Assembly (NCBI GenBank): GCA_973895155.1
Contig: OZ316895.1
Span: forward strand, 15,066,001 to 15,130,000
DNA length: 64,000 bases
From: Marsupella aquatica
Taxonomy: Eukaryota > Marchantiophyta
Direction: 5' to 3'
The notes below the pieces were generated by a model. That model ran no database searches, was not told the DNA's origin, and saw nothing but the letters and a program-made list of their open reading frames with translations. Of the stretch, positions 23,449-36,331 are shown one piece after another (the stretch's first letter is position 1; each line of letters begins with the position of its first letter). The position numbers and the translations under genes were made by a program.

Positions 23449-26400
23449 TCAGCTAGAACTTAAGTGACTAGGTGCTTGCTGGAACATGACCCGCCACATA
23501 AATGCTCTTGATAACACCATCTCCAGCTCTTGGTGTGTCCAACTTTTGGTGGGCAAATGTTGTATGAACAATACCATCTCTTGAAAATCCAACTGTTGAA
23601 TTTGATCCGTCCACTGCAATTGGGTCCAAACGATGAACTTTAATTACATTTTGACATGGTTGCCGAAAAGCTTGAAACAAAGGTCTGGTCAGTCCAACAA
23701 TTACACCATTTTACATCCAAAGGGAGGGGTATACATGAGTAGTTCCCGTTCTATAAAAGTTCAAATGAGACCACAAGGAAGCCAGAACAAGAAAACGCAT
23801 TGGCAACACCTCCTCGATTGAAAAGAGAATACTTTTGTCTCTCCAAACTCCTGACATCTCTCCTCGCAAAACTTCAAATTACACGGAACTCTCATCTCAG
23901 TGATCATACTCACCAAAGACCTAAGACACACAAGCAGCTGCCCAGAGAGGCATGACTTTGTGATAGCTCGCGTGAGTAGAGACTGATAGGTCTTGGGTTC
24001 AACTATTGTGGCTGACTCTTCCCTTTCTGTGGGGTTTCACGGATTTCCCCTTTAAACAGAAAAGAAAAAGAAAAAAAAGACACACAAGCATCTATTTCTT
24101 TGCACGGAATGCTTCACAATGCCATATAATCCCCGAGATGGATGGTAAGGTTTACAATTAACGCGTCACTGTTTAGCTAATCTCTACCATCTAATTAAAT
24201 CGTCTTTCACTTTCCAAAATGACATGATTCCTAAGGGTTATAAAAAAAATTAACCTCGTCCTAGGACATTCTGATGATGGCCAACACCAATGCAAGATTT
24301 CCAAACCACCATGCCTACCGAACGACTCATTGTACTCCCAAACAAAACCGAAACTATGGGTTGATACTCCGCCAGCCTTCAGAAGCGACTCACCGTTAGC
24401 AAGAAGCTTGCAGATACATACACAAGGTACTCAGGAAAGGCGTCTCCCTCAGACAAATAAGTGTCCCACAACCTTCCCACCAGAGAAAATGGGACCTGCA
24501 CACGCATATCCAACATGTCAAGCAATACTGGACAGAGCACACTCTTTTGACTTAAAGGTAGTAGAACTGTGTACAAAAGATCCAAATTATCAAGTCACAT
24601 GCACTGAAGCAGAAGAGTTGAAATGCTCTTCCACAATCTTCACTAACTCCCCTCAGCTGGATGCCTTGTATACATTGAAGCCGACGTTTATTGTTTTTAG
24701 GAGTACTGTAAATTGTTTGCTGCCAGAGAGTTCAATTAGCATATCATATAAATGTGATTAAGAGGAGACCTGGAAACGTAGTATTTCTTCTAGGGCATCA
24801 CAGAATATAGACAGAAGATAGACTGTCTTCTGCTTCACCACTGCTTCAGTTGTTCCCCGCCTTATTGCCAAGCAGCTATACCATGTTAACTTATTTCAGA
24901 AAAGAAAAGGAAAAAAATTGGCTCGTTCGGCATGACTGGTGTGGACGTCCAAAGTCTTGTCAGCTGCAGCAACAGAGGGTGCCTGCTCGAACTGACCAAG
25001 TATATGGGAGGTTTACGAGGAGAGGGAGGGGAATCCAAGCACAGTAGTGAGGGTGTTGATTGGGAAAGTTCATTCAATCGCTGTTATTAAGTAGACACCT
25101 AAAACCAACAAGGGTCAGAATGAACAGGACGAATGAAAAATCCTATGAGAGTTTCAGCGGGGTAAATAGGTTTTCCACATGATAAACCGTCAGTGAGTGT
25201 TTGGGGGCTAGCCAAGGAAATCAAGAGCCAGCTCAACAGTGACATAGGAGGTCAGGAAATAGAGAAAGCACATTCTTATTGCAAGCCCAACCACAGGTTG
25301 GACTAATTCCCAACTTTAAGGACTGTCAATACACATTGTCTGTCTTAGAGCTAAGTTCATTAGTATGCATTAATATACGGCGTTCTAAATCAGGGATAAA
25401 GGTAACAATGGTCATGAGTTGAAGATGAAACTGGCGTTTTCTTTTCCTGACGGGCAAGGTGAGAAGCTAAAGACTTCAGATGTCATGAGTAGTCTTACCT
25501 AGCGAAAGAAGTGAATGACATCAGTATTATCGCACTACAACGCCATGGAGAACGCATGGAGAGAAACCAACCTAGTGCCACCATGTCTTTCGTTCAAAGT
25601 TAAGAGAACTAGTGGTATTCATCACACTGATGAACATGGCACACTGTTACAGGCTCTAAGTAAGATATTTGATGAAAAGCTCTTCAGCTGTTGGTCTCTA
25701 CGAATTCTTAGTACGATAAGGTAGTTGACACCTGTAAAAGCATAAGAACTCAGGTTGTGTGGAGGCACGGGAGTAATAGTTTTGTGCACAGATCAACAGA
25801 AATGTTGTTGCCCAGCAACTATTGCCAGGTAATTGAGCATCCATTATTTGAGACGAGTAAATTTTTTCCTTGTTAACGCGATGACAGGTCTCTAATAAAT
25901 ATTTTTTTCTTAAACGCAAGTTCAACGATTACAAACCTGAAAAACAACTTCAAAACTAAAAGACTACACCAGAATAAGCGCTTGGTAAAAGAAGCAGGGT
26001 ACACGAAGTAGAATTATACCTCACGAATTAGAAGACAGTTGAACCACCGGAAACCGAATTGCAAAAATTCTAATCCTTGCTCTTCTATGTGTGAGGACAC
26101 TGGCTCTGCACATCCAAAAGCAAAATTAGCTCTAGGAACCACTAAAATGGGTTTAGAATTCTTGCGAGTAAGAAATTGATTCAGAATTTTCTTTCACAAG
26201 TGGTGCAGTGGTACCGGAGCTCCCTCCAAGGCAACCTTCCAGGACTCGAAGTGCAGTGTACCACAAAGCTAAGGGCCCCTAGGGTGATGCCCCTTTGTAT
26301 CCCACGACCATGTGGCTGGTTGAGTGAGAATACAGCTTGCGTCCTTATCCGTTGGAGAGTAGCTCTCTACTTCCCATAACATTTACGGAATCCACTAAAA

Positions 26401-29184
26401 AAAGGGGATGACAGGTCGGATATCCCAAGGCTGCTACTACAAGAGGCTTGACATTGAGAACATCCATTCAGTCCTCTCCAGGTTCATGCAGAGAATTTCA
26501 GGGAAGCGAAGGAAGGATGAGTGCAGAAATTCCAAGTTCTGGAGAATAATGCATGTCCGCGCTTGAAGAAATTTAGTAAGTTTAAGACACCCCGAAATGG
26601 CTTCTTAGGTTCACTGTTACAAGAGCTTTGACAAACCGGCTGCACAAAGGTCCTCGTGCCAAACGGTGGTCATCCAGAAGAGCCTCTTTGGCCAGCAAAA
26701 TAGAAAATCTGTGCAGAACTGCTAGTCTGTCTCCGAACTACCGTCTAATATCCTGAGCATATACATAAAACTGAGGGCGAAGGAATAAAGAGGAAGACCA
26801 TCGATGCGCCGCACCAGCTCCTTCAACTTGAAAACTAGGCGCTGAATGCCAGGCTGTGCAAACGTATAGTGGTCTTGTACCCCATCAAGAAGCTTTGACA
26901 AACACCAATAGCAATCACCCTCGTACTTGTTGATAATGTCTGTGGTCAGTTGTGTCAAATCCCAATTCTCCATATCCCCTTCCATGTACTCGGACAGGAA
27001 GACCACTAGAAAGGGTGTTGCCAGGTCATTAATTCCTTGCACATATCCACTGGCTGGATGCCGAATAGCCCTGCAACAATTAGAGCCTGGAATACCTTTA
27101 GAGTCTTCAAGTGAAAACGATGTCCGGCTTCGTAAGTTACAACAATATCAGAGCTAAAATGAAATTTCGGTAATAAATTCTGACCGGCATTCCCTCAGCG
27201 TATTCATGTACTGCATTCTCAACTCCAAAGTATGCAACTTTCACCATCAACGGACAAATTGAACTTTCACATCCACGTAACCGTCAATATCATTCCATTG
27301 TGGAGGATTGACAATTATCGTGTCACAACACTTCAAAAAGTACGCTACATAAACTATTAAGTTGTTGACCACCACAGAACTAAACACAATACCCCGATTC
27401 CAATCCAAATGATATCATTTTCATACCAGATGTACAATACCCGTATCAACGATAACTGCATTTGAGGATGTTGGAAAAAAGGTACTTCAGGTACGGTTCT
27501 GGGAGCATCTACTGAGATCTACAAAACAAATGTAGGACAAGTTAATATCATAAAAACAGGATCCATGAATGGCAATGAGTTCCAAGGAACTCGAAGATCG
27601 GCAACCAAAAATCATCATAAACGCAAAGCATAATCCAAATTGCAATGAAGTACCTGCCGCAACATTGTGCGTTCATCTTCACTTCGGTCAGCATCAGATA
27701 TGTCATAATATTGAGGTATACAATCGATATATTCTTGACGTTTCCTTGCCAGAACAGCTTCTCTTCTATCCGCATTTGTTGGTGCATAGCCCTACAAAAG
27801 TAAAATAATTTGAGTAGTTAGGAACACCACCTTCCCTTAGAACTTAACCTCTTGTGTTTCTTTCACGACTCTCCATCTCTATGTTCTGTTCAAGTGACAT
27901 GACCGGGAACATTAACCATCCAAGCGGGAGCTATAACCAATCATGCACTGGCTGACACTATGCCTCAAATGCCCATTGTACAGAAAAATACCACAAATTC
28001 CGACACAGAGGAATAATTACCAGCAGAAGACGCCAAACTATGGGTCGCATGTCGGGGGGTACACCACTCCAAGCGAGTTCTCGCAGTGCATCTGTGATCC
28101 CATTAATCAAAACAGTGAACTTCCATGAACAACAAATCCACGACTTCAATGATATCATTGCTCCCCTCCCCTCCCATGCCCGCCCCCCACCCCATCCCAT
28201 TACACCAAATCAAAATCCTGGGCATTAAAGGCAAGGACGAAAGTTCATGGGCCAAGCTCCCTTCTCACTCACTGTGAGAGGAGTGTGTGAGTGTTACCGT
28301 TGCTCCGATAAGCTTTCCTCACAACTTATCAGATTCCATCCAACAGATGGAGAATGGTACCAAAGAAACAACTGCAACATTGAAAGAAAATCAAACTCTG
28401 TGGACGCAGAATGTACACCATACCTAGATTTACAGATGGAGCTGAAAGTTCCCTCTTGAATCTGGCAACTCGTGCACTATCTGTCGCACGGCCTCCTGTC
28501 GATGGCCTTGAGGACTCCGTCGAGCTCCCTTTGCTACCAGAATTTCCAAAAGGGCTCGGTGATACCCCTACACTACCTGCTACTCCATCACTTCCATCAT
28601 TTCCATTCACCGGATATGCGTCTGTCTGCATTTTCCATTATGCACCATTCAGCACCATAAATGATGGCACCACAAATTCAATCAGCTCCAAAGCACAATC
28701 TAAAATGAGCTCGCTGAGAAGACCAATGTGCAAAATGCGTAGAAATTGAACCAAATTATATGACCCTTTCACTGTTGGAACAACCGAATCAGAACGCCCA
28801 AAACATCCACTCGTGATAAAATTTAGGACTAGTTGCAAATTCCCAGATCCCCCAGCATTATTTTTCAAGACTCCAATGCCAATTTTACTAGTTTTTTGCA
28901 GGAATTCGTCCATCACTCTTCGTGATGATGCATTTCACACTCCGAGAAATCCCAGCTCCAACCGGAAAGAATAATCTCTCGAGACCCTTAAATCAAGGAC
29001 ATGCAAGGCCACCGTGCGTACATTAGAGGTCGATGCACTGGCACCACCACTATTATTTGGACTGGGAGTTCTGTCATCGTCTAAATCTTTGTTGTCAGAG
29101 CTGACAGACGACCCCGTCGTGCCTGGTGGTGTCGAGTCGTTTCCCTTGCGACTCAAAAGAATCTTGCCAGGAACCCTCAGTAAG
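23449..29184 (-). CDS. TBC1D22/Gyp1-type Rab GTPase-activating protein (exons 2-10; exon 1 unresolved)
   Basis: TBC proteins speed GTP hydrolysis by Rab GTPases on endomembranes. Minus-strand exons 29022-29184, 28424-28625, 28021-28091, 27654-27791, 27427-27518, 26799-27070, 26020-26105, 24394-24495 and 23449-23613 join in frame with GT-AG borders and end at TGA 23449-23451. In order they give GKILLSRKGND, a Ser/Gly-rich linker, LRELAWSGVPPDMRPIVWRL, ARKRQEYIDCIPQYYDISD, ISVDAPRTVP, HPASGYVQGINDLATPFLVV, DCYWCLSKLLDGVQDHYTFA, FAFRWFNCLLIRE-like FGFRWFNCLLIRE, RLWDTYLSEGDAFPEYLVYV and LEMVLSRAFMW. The arginine finger (IxxDxxR, ISVDAPR) and glutamine finger (YVQ) are intact, so activity is expected. 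A likely exon 1 (YDGVFDKFRGIQ at about 29825-29870) lies in the inverted repeat arm. It has no in-frame ATG, and its best donor does not fit the phase of exon 2; a donor at 29757 would. Confidence 0.92.
23943..24083 (+). mobile_element. SINE-like repeat, tRNA-related (copy 2)
   Basis: TGTGATAGCTCGCGTGAGTA, then GGTCTTGGGTTCAACTATTG, then CTGTGGGGTTTCACGGATTT and an A-rich tail (AAAAGAAAAAGAAAAAAAAG). It matches the 19765-19975 copy block by block. It sits in the last intron of the TBC gene, opposite to the gene's direction. Confidence 0.5.
26195..26412 (+). mobile_element. SINE-like element, tRNA-derived head, in a TBC-gene intron
   Basis: AAGTGGTGCAGTGGTACCGG contains TGGTGCAGTGG, an exact fit to the A box TRGYNNANNNG. 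About 35 bases later GGACTCGAAGTGC is a weak B box. The body ends in an oligo-A run (ACTAAAAAAAGGGG). The head resembles a tRNA far more than the rest of the intron does. No clear target duplication was found, so element borders are approximate. Confidence 0.45.
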
Positions 29185-29335
29185 CTGCGTAATCAATCCG
29201 GGGCAGAATAGCACAATTAGTAAGGATGGCATGCATCAAACAGCCTTATGAACCGCCTCGTGCACATTGGGGTGTTGGAGAGACATAAACGAGCCTGGGC
29301 CAGATACTCGAAGACCTTAGGAGAATCAACACGGA

Positions 29336-30604
29336 GCAGCTCTCGACGACACCTCAGAAGCAAGCAATGTCATGAGATTAGATTGCTAAAAATGCTCAGA
29401 GATCTAACAAACACATATTGGCCTTTGTCTGCTCGTTCTTACTTACCCTTGTACACTCTTCAAGGTTTGGTTCAGACGACGATCCAAATTGTTGAGGCTG
29501 CCCTCAGGTTTCCTTTCGTTCTCATTCCCTGGTTTCATCTCGCTGCCGGAAGTCAAGTCCAGCCCGCCCCACGCCACTCGAGTCTCTCCGGCGTACCTCT
29601 CAACTCATCTCTCACTCTCACTGGGAAGAAGCAGCAAGCCCCTTCTACGGAGATCCATCGGGCAGAAAAGGAACTCCCACTCTTACTAGACTGATCAATT
29701 TACATAGGTTTGACTGCTCAAAGCAAGCATCCTCGTATTCCGCAGAACCAGAACACCTCGAATGAAATTGAAGATTGATTCCTGCTCCACCCAAGCCGAG
29801 CCGAGCCGAGCCGATCCCACCTTGAATGCCTCTAAACTTGTCGAAAACTCCGTCATATGTATTTCCCGCGTCCCGATCGCGTGATGGCTGGCTGGCTGGA
29901 TGGCCCCGGGGTGCTGACAACAGAGTGGAAAGGAAATGCTGCTCCGATTTCTTGCCTTGAACGAAATTCCGCTGCAGCTCCTACTGCAGAAGAAAGCTTA
30001 CCGTCCTCCTTTGAGAGAAAGAGAGATGACACGCTCGCACTGAAGCTTGCTACCACTCTTTTGTACATGCTACGAGCTTTGCTGTTGCTACCTATGGTCC
30101 TCCGCTCCGCTGCTTCCTTGCTTCCTTGCTGTGCAGCTGTCTCTGCTGGTTTTCTTCTCCGCTGGAATTTTGCAGATGGGATTGTAATTACGCACTGCCC
30201 TCGTCTGTCATCACTCATCACTCATCACTCCGCCGATCGTGTGTTCTTCTTTTTACTCGAAGGAAAGCAATGAATGCTCCAACTCACTTCCTAGCTGGAC
30301 AAAGAAACAAACGTTCCTGTTTCTAGTAGAGGTTTTAATTTGGGGATTGTGGAAATAAGGATAGGTGGTGTAGCGATTTTGTGAGTGTTATATCTACTTT
30401 CTCGTTCAAGTTAATGCGCACTTAATGCTTTCTATACACCATAACATAAACCAATACACTATGTTTGTGATCTACAAAATGAGCATGTGTCTTGGTTTAT
30501 GTTCTGGTTGTAGGGTTGTGTCGTAGATTTAATGTGCAGTGCTCTGGCAAGAGGTTTTAGATTTAGTACTTATATCAACACAACTTGAGAGGTTTTGAAC
30601 TTGA
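29336..30604 (-). repeat. Long inverted repeat arm 1 (1269 bp), 5' region of the TBC gene
   Basis: Reverse complement of 42960-44228, the same length to the base, with scattered single-base changes such as GCCCCGG against GCCTCGG. It ends 151 bases before exon 2 of the TBC gene, so it covers that gene's presumed promoter, exon 1 and most of intron 1. Homology resumes beyond its outer end at 30724-31100 after an unrelated 119-base gap. Confidence 0.93.
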
Positions 30605-30723
30605 TGAGAGAAGATAGCCGTCCAACAAAAGAGCCAACAACCAGACTCTCACAAGTGGCCTACTCAAGAGCACCCATTGTAACTTGGTTGATGAAAGTGG
30701 AATTATAAGGAGTGAAAATTGAA

Positions 30724-31100
30724 GGACTCAAAGTGACCTTTGACTTCGTCTCAATCGTAACCAGAAACGTTTAGCTTGCCCAAGGAAGCCCCTACTTTTA
30801 AGTCTTTGTGACACCGGCTGGTTGGGCCTGTGGGAAACTGGCTATGGAAGACACAAAAACTTGGCAAATTTTAGCCAATAGAGACTAAAACTTTTCAAAG
30901 AAGTGGAATCCAGCAAACTTTTGTCACAAAAACAAATGCTGGCCATAATTTTTTAAGTTCCAAACTTCCAAATGAAGAAAATGATGTTCCTATGGACCGA
31001 GCCTGTGGCCTATGCAACCCCCATGGACCTTGACTCCTTTTGCAACCTCACTCATTGGCACCCTTCTCAATCCAACAAGTTTTCAACAGCAATACAGAAA
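30724..31100 (-). repeat. Inverted repeat arm 1, outer diverged block
   Basis: Reverse complement of about 42202-42571 with roughly one change per 10-15 bases (GACACCGGCTGGTTGGG, CTATGGAAGACACAAAAACT, CAACAAGTTTTCAACAGCAA shared). Its higher divergence than the 1269-base block suggests a different age or a dispersed repeat family; related wording recurs near 51865-51990 and 55590-55730. Confidence 0.85.
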
Positions 31101-31343
31101 GGTATATTTGTGAGGAAAGTATGCAGCTAAGTTGAAAGTTTGGCCAATAATTAACAAAGTACATATAAAATACATACATAAAGAGTGTCCTGTCATATAG
31201 CAGTCTCAAAAAAATCAAGTGCAAAATAATGCAACCATTTACTTAACACATCTGGAAGCCGTGAAATGGTTCAGCCCTTGTGACCAACCCCTTCGGTCAC
31301 GGGCCTGGTTTGATGTTGCCCCAATCCACACAAACATTTGATG

Positions 31344-31688
31344 TGTTGAGCATCGACGACAATCGCAACGGCAAGCCCATGAACCATCCAACGCACAAGA
31401 GTCGACACAGAGAGATACGTGGTTCACCTCCACATGAGGCTACGTCCACGGGAACACACAAGAGCTTTACTGCACTCTAGGCCGACCGGCCATACCAAGC
31501 ATCCACAGCACAAGCTCTCTCTATCTCTCAACTAGCTCCGTAAGAATGAGCCTGAGTTCCACCTCTCCAAGCAAACACCGCTTGGTTATAGAGTGTGCAC
31601 AACATGACTAACCTAACCAAGTCTGCAACTAAGGTTAGCCTTAACTACGGTACAGTCGTAACTCTAGACCTAAGAGTAAATCCTAACA
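31344..31688 (-). repeat. 3' LTR of the copia element
   Basis: 345 bases with TGTT...AACA ends. It carries GCACTCTAGGCCGACC-type extra sequence absent from the other LTR. Solo LTR 53524-53869 shares that extra segment. Confidence 0.93.
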
Positions 31689-31699
31689 ATCTCCCCCTT
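31689..31699 (-). other. Polypurine tract
   Basis: Minus-strand AAGGGGGAGAT abuts the 3' LTR, the usual plus-strand priming site. Confidence 0.85.
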
Positions 31700-31882
31700 G
31701 ACTCTGGTCTAGGGGAGGGTAAAGACTGCAACAACCTATATGATTGCTCAGCGGGAAGTTCTGGAAAGAAAAACCAAACCGGTTTTTCCCTCTTTATACG
31801 AGAGTAGACCAGAACTAAGCCGTAGCCTATACAAGGAATGAGCAAGAGCATATCTCAGTACCTACACAAATGTTAAGTAACC

Positions 31883-34800
31883 CTACTTGTGAGGCAATTG
31901 CAAAACCTGCAACGCATCACGATGTCTAGAAAAACTCTCCAAAGGAATCACTTTGGTAAAAGCGTCAGCCGGGTTGAGTTTACCGTCAATCTTGACTAGC
32001 TTAAACTAATTATCAGACACAGCCTGCCTGAGAAAATGGTACCTGACATCGATGTGCTTCACTCTGTTATCCATTACCTGGTTCACAGCAAGATGGAGCG
32101 CACTCTGACTATCACAATAGAGCTTCACATTCCCCTGTGGCAATCCCATCTCAATGATCAGTCTATCCAACCAAATCGCTTCCTTTGCTGCTTCCGTTGC
32201 TGCAACATACTCCGCTTCTGTAGTAGACTGAGCAATACACTTTTGCAGAGTAGACCTCTAACTTATGCATCCACCTCCTAGTGTGAACACATAACTTGTT
32301 GTTGACCTCCTCCGATCCAGATCCTGTGCATAGTCAGCATCTATATAGCCCATCAATGATCTAGCATTATCAGCATGTGCATCAAACAATAGACCATGAT
32401 CCACGGTACCCTTCAAGTACCGAATAATCCACTTCACTGCTTCCCAGTGTACCTTCCCTGGATTTGACATGTACCTGCTCACCTTGCCCATAGCCATGGC
32501 AAGATCGGGTCTAGTGCAGGTCATCAAATACATGAGACTCCCCATTGCCTTGTCATAAGGAACCTTTGACATCAGCCCCTTCTCTGTCTCATCCGTAGGA
32601 CAAAATGCTGATGACAACTTGAAGTGTGGAGCCAACGGGGTACTTATTGGCTTGCTATCCCCCATGTTGAACCTTGCAATTACCTTCCTCGCATAACTGC
32701 TCTGCGTCAACCATGGCTTGTCAGCCTCCAAGTCCCTAGTGATTTCCATACCCAAAATCCTCTTAGTTGACCCTATCTTAAACTCTGCACTTAGCAGTGC
32801 CTTGAGCTTAACAATCTCAGACCTGTCCTTGGCCGCAATAAACATGTCATCCACATAAAGTACTAAAACAATGAACCCAAAGACAACATTTTTCACCGGT
32901 TTAAGATACACACATGGGTCAAACACACTCTTGTGAAAGCCTTGTGCACGAATCCAATCATCAAACCGCTTATTCCACTATCTTGGTGACTGCTTCAACC
33001 CGTACAAGGATCTCAGCAATCTGCAAACCAAATCCCCTTGCCCTCTCTTCACAAAACCTAGCGGTTGTCTCATGAAGATCACCTCTTCCAAGGTGCCATA
33101 GAGGAAGGCTATGACAACATCCATCTGATCTAGCAGCAGACCAAACATTACAACAAGCACACACAATAGCCGTATTGTTGAATACTTAGCAACTGGTGAG
33201 AAGACCTCATTATAATCCACACATTTTTCCTGTGTGAATCCTTTGGCTACCAACCTAGCCTTGTAGACCTTCGATCCACCTCCTATGGACTGATCCTTTA
33301 GCTTGTATATCCACTTGCTATCCACCACTTGCTGTCCCTCAGGTAGCTTGACAAGCTCCTAAGTTTTGTTGTCCTTCAGTGACTGCATCTCCGTTTGCAT
33401 TGCTACAGTCCACTCCTGCTTCTCCTTGGAAGCACTTGCCTCATGAAATGAAGAAGGTTCCCCTTCTTCTAGTATCAACGCATCACCCTCATCTTCAGTA
33501 ACAAAATCCTCCTCTTGCAACTGAGATGAATCAACCCACTGTCCATACCTTGGTGGAGGGCGTACAGTGCGACCAGATGTTCTTCTAGCCGATGAATCCG
33601 TTGATCAGCGTTAGCTGGTACAATTTGAAGCTCAACAGCATCCACTTGCTGCTCACCAGCATCAACAAACTCCTCTGGTTCCTCTGGCACAGGAACCAGC
33701 TCCATAATTGGAGCAACTCCTTCTCTCCGGTCATGCACCTCATGATCAATCTCCCCCTCAATGAGATCCGGGATAGGAGATTTTCCTTTGTCAGTACGGG
33801 AAACCTGAGTATTCTCCCCCTCCTTCAATAATCTGGATTCATTGAAGAAAACATCTCTACTGACAACGAGCTTACAGGCAATAGGATCCCATAGCCTATA
33901 GGCTTTCACACCACTCTGGTACCCAAGAAAAACACATTTCTTGGAGGTAGGATCCAACTTGGTCCTATTCTGCTTCGGTGTGAGAGCATATGCATCGCTT
34001 CCAAAAACTACCAAGCCATGATAGTTTGCTTGCCGCTTATAGCGCATCTCAAACGGCGTTTTGAAATTGATAACACTAGAAGGAGAAAGATTTACCAAAT
34101 AAGCTACGGTATTAACAGCTTCTACCCAAAATTCCTGTGGTAAACCTGATTGGCTCAACATACTCCGTGACCGCTCCAATAGTGTCTGATTGAGCCTCTC
34201 AGCGACACCATTCTGCTGCGGAGTATAAACTATGGTGAGATGGCGAGTTATCCCCTGTTCTGAATAGTATTCTTCAAATTCCACTGAAGTGTACTCCCCG
34301 CCGTTGTCTGACCTCAGACTCTTCACCCTTGTATCCAAACACTTGACCGTGTTACCAGTCTGATTCTCCACCTGAGCCTTCCACTTCTTAAAAATGGATA
34401 AGACATCAGACTTATGCGTCATCAAATAAATTCACACAAATCTTGAGTAATCATCAATAAATGATACATAGTACAACTTTCCAGAGTGTGAGGGAGTCGG
34501 GGATGGACCCCACATGTCACTATGTATGTACTCAAGAACCGCCTTGGAACGATGTGTTCCAACACCAAAAGCACGATGATGTTGCTTTCCAAGAATGCAA
34601 TGCTCACAGAACTCTAATCTACAAGATTGCAAATTAGAAATGAGTCCATTCTTCCGTAAGATAGCCAAACCTTTCTCACTCATGTAGCCTAGCCGTGAAT
34701 GCCACAGTTGAGTCATCTCCTCGTGAGACTTGGTTACATTGGCCTCTCCACATACAGTATTGCCCTGCAACACATACAAATTCTTTTGTCTGCTCCCCTT

Positions 34801-36187
34801 CAAGATTCACTGTCTCTCCCGACCTGACTTGAAGTTCACCATCAATAACGCTCCATTGATGACCATTTGAATCCAACACACCCAGTGAAATCAGATTCTT
34901 ACGCATGTCAGGTACATACCTGACTCCGGACACTGTGCGCAGAGTGCCATCAAACATTTGAATCTTCACAGACCCAATACCCTCAATTTGACAGGAGTGA
35001 TCATTTCCCATCAGAATTGAACTGTTTGAAACAGAGTAAGAACTAAAAAACCCTCGAATGTAACAAATGTAAAAAGAGCAAGCACAATCAAGAATCCACA
35101 CATCATCTGCTCTCCTAGATGACGTGCACAGGGCATACCCCTGGCTTCATAATACATACTCATCATTGAGTAAATCAGCATCTTCATCAGCCCTAGCCAC
35201 ATTTGCCGATGAAGATTCAGCTGCCGTTCCCTTACAGTCTCGCTTGAAGTGTCCAACCTGGTTGCACTTCCAACATGTCACCTGCCTTCTCTGAGGGGAT
35301 TTGCCTCTGGACTTAGATCTGGATTTAGATCTAAATTGGGTTCTACGGTCCCCAGTTGGTCGCTGTATACTCCTCCCACGGTTAACATTGAGGGCGGTAC
35401 CAGAGGATGAAGGCTGTGACTTGATGTGCATCTTTTGCTGAAGATCATCACTAAGCAGAAAACTTACCATGTCATTGTAGGAAATGGTATCCCTATCATG
35501 ATGCAACAACACCCGTGATAGGGATTGGTAAGATGGAGGCAATGAACTAAGAAGTTGCAGAGCCTTTGTCTCATCATTCAAAGTCTCCCCAAGGTTTTCC
35601 AAGTCAACGACCATGTTGTTGAAAGCATCCACATGGTCCTGCAACTTGGTACCGGATTCCTTCATCCTGAAACTCATCAGTTTGTAGGAAGTATAGAGCC
35701 AGTTCGACAACTCCTTGCGGTGATACTTGCTCTGCAATTCCGCAAACAAGGATATGCAGTCCTTATGTGCACCCAACTGCTTGATGATGGGAGGCATGAG
35801 ATAGAGTGTAACACACCACACTCCCTGCTCTTGCATGCGGTCCCATTGTTTCTCATCAACATCGTCTTCACGAGGGCTTAGCAGCTGGCCCATCCCTGAA
35901 GCATAGAGCACTCCTTTCACCTGCTTCTCCCAAAGCAAGTAGTCAGAGCGTCCATCATACTTTGTCACTTCATACTTGGGTCCCCCAAGCTTGAACGTAT
36001 CCATCTTCTTCTTTGGCACTACCGTGAGCTCCGACAGTAGAACTGCTTCCTCCACCACACGCCGCACCGGTGATGGTACTGGTGTCACGTGCTCTTCCTC
36101 CTGCTCTTCTCTCTCTACTTCAAACCGCCATGGTGATCCTTGTGCTTCAAGTTCCACGTCTTCAAAAATCTCCTCCGAATCACTCAT
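31883..36187 (-). pseudogene. Copia gag-pol, interrupted
   Basis: Gag starts at ATG 36187 and ends in a zinc knuckle (CWKCNQVGHFKRDC). A TGA at 35147-35149 then interrupts a frame that continues into protease, where the expected Asp-Ser/Thr-Gly reads DCACS. A frameshift near 34805 precedes the HxxxC zinc region (LWHSRLGYMSEKG, CEHCILGKQHH) and integrase (SFIDDYSRF; SDNGGEYTS; YTPQQNGVAERLNQTLLE). In-frame stops follow at 34432-34434, 33359-33361, 32978-32980, 32258-32260 and 32006-32008, with a second frameshift near 33590. Reverse transcriptase shows KWIYKLK, KARLVAKGFTQ, QMDVVIAFLYG and LYVDDM; RNase H shows GYIDADYAQD and TEAEYVA. The frame ends at TAG 31883-31885. Most stops stand where the family has Trp or Gln and fit single C-to-T changes on one strand or the other. 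It cannot make a full polyprotein. Confidence 0.93.
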
Positions 36188-36331
36188 ATGAGAAAATCAC
36201 GAAAAAGATCATTTTTCACAACTTCTCAAAAAACTCAAAACTAAACACCGCTGCGTAGCCCACAAAGCTAGGAATCCAACACTGAAGACCAAAATTAAAA
36301 ATGAACTTTGATGGAAAAGTTATACAAATTT

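Noticed and set aside
24330-24761. 143-codon plus-strand frame
   Set aside because: It is the shadow of TBC exon 9 (24394-24495, minus strand) and of intron sequence.
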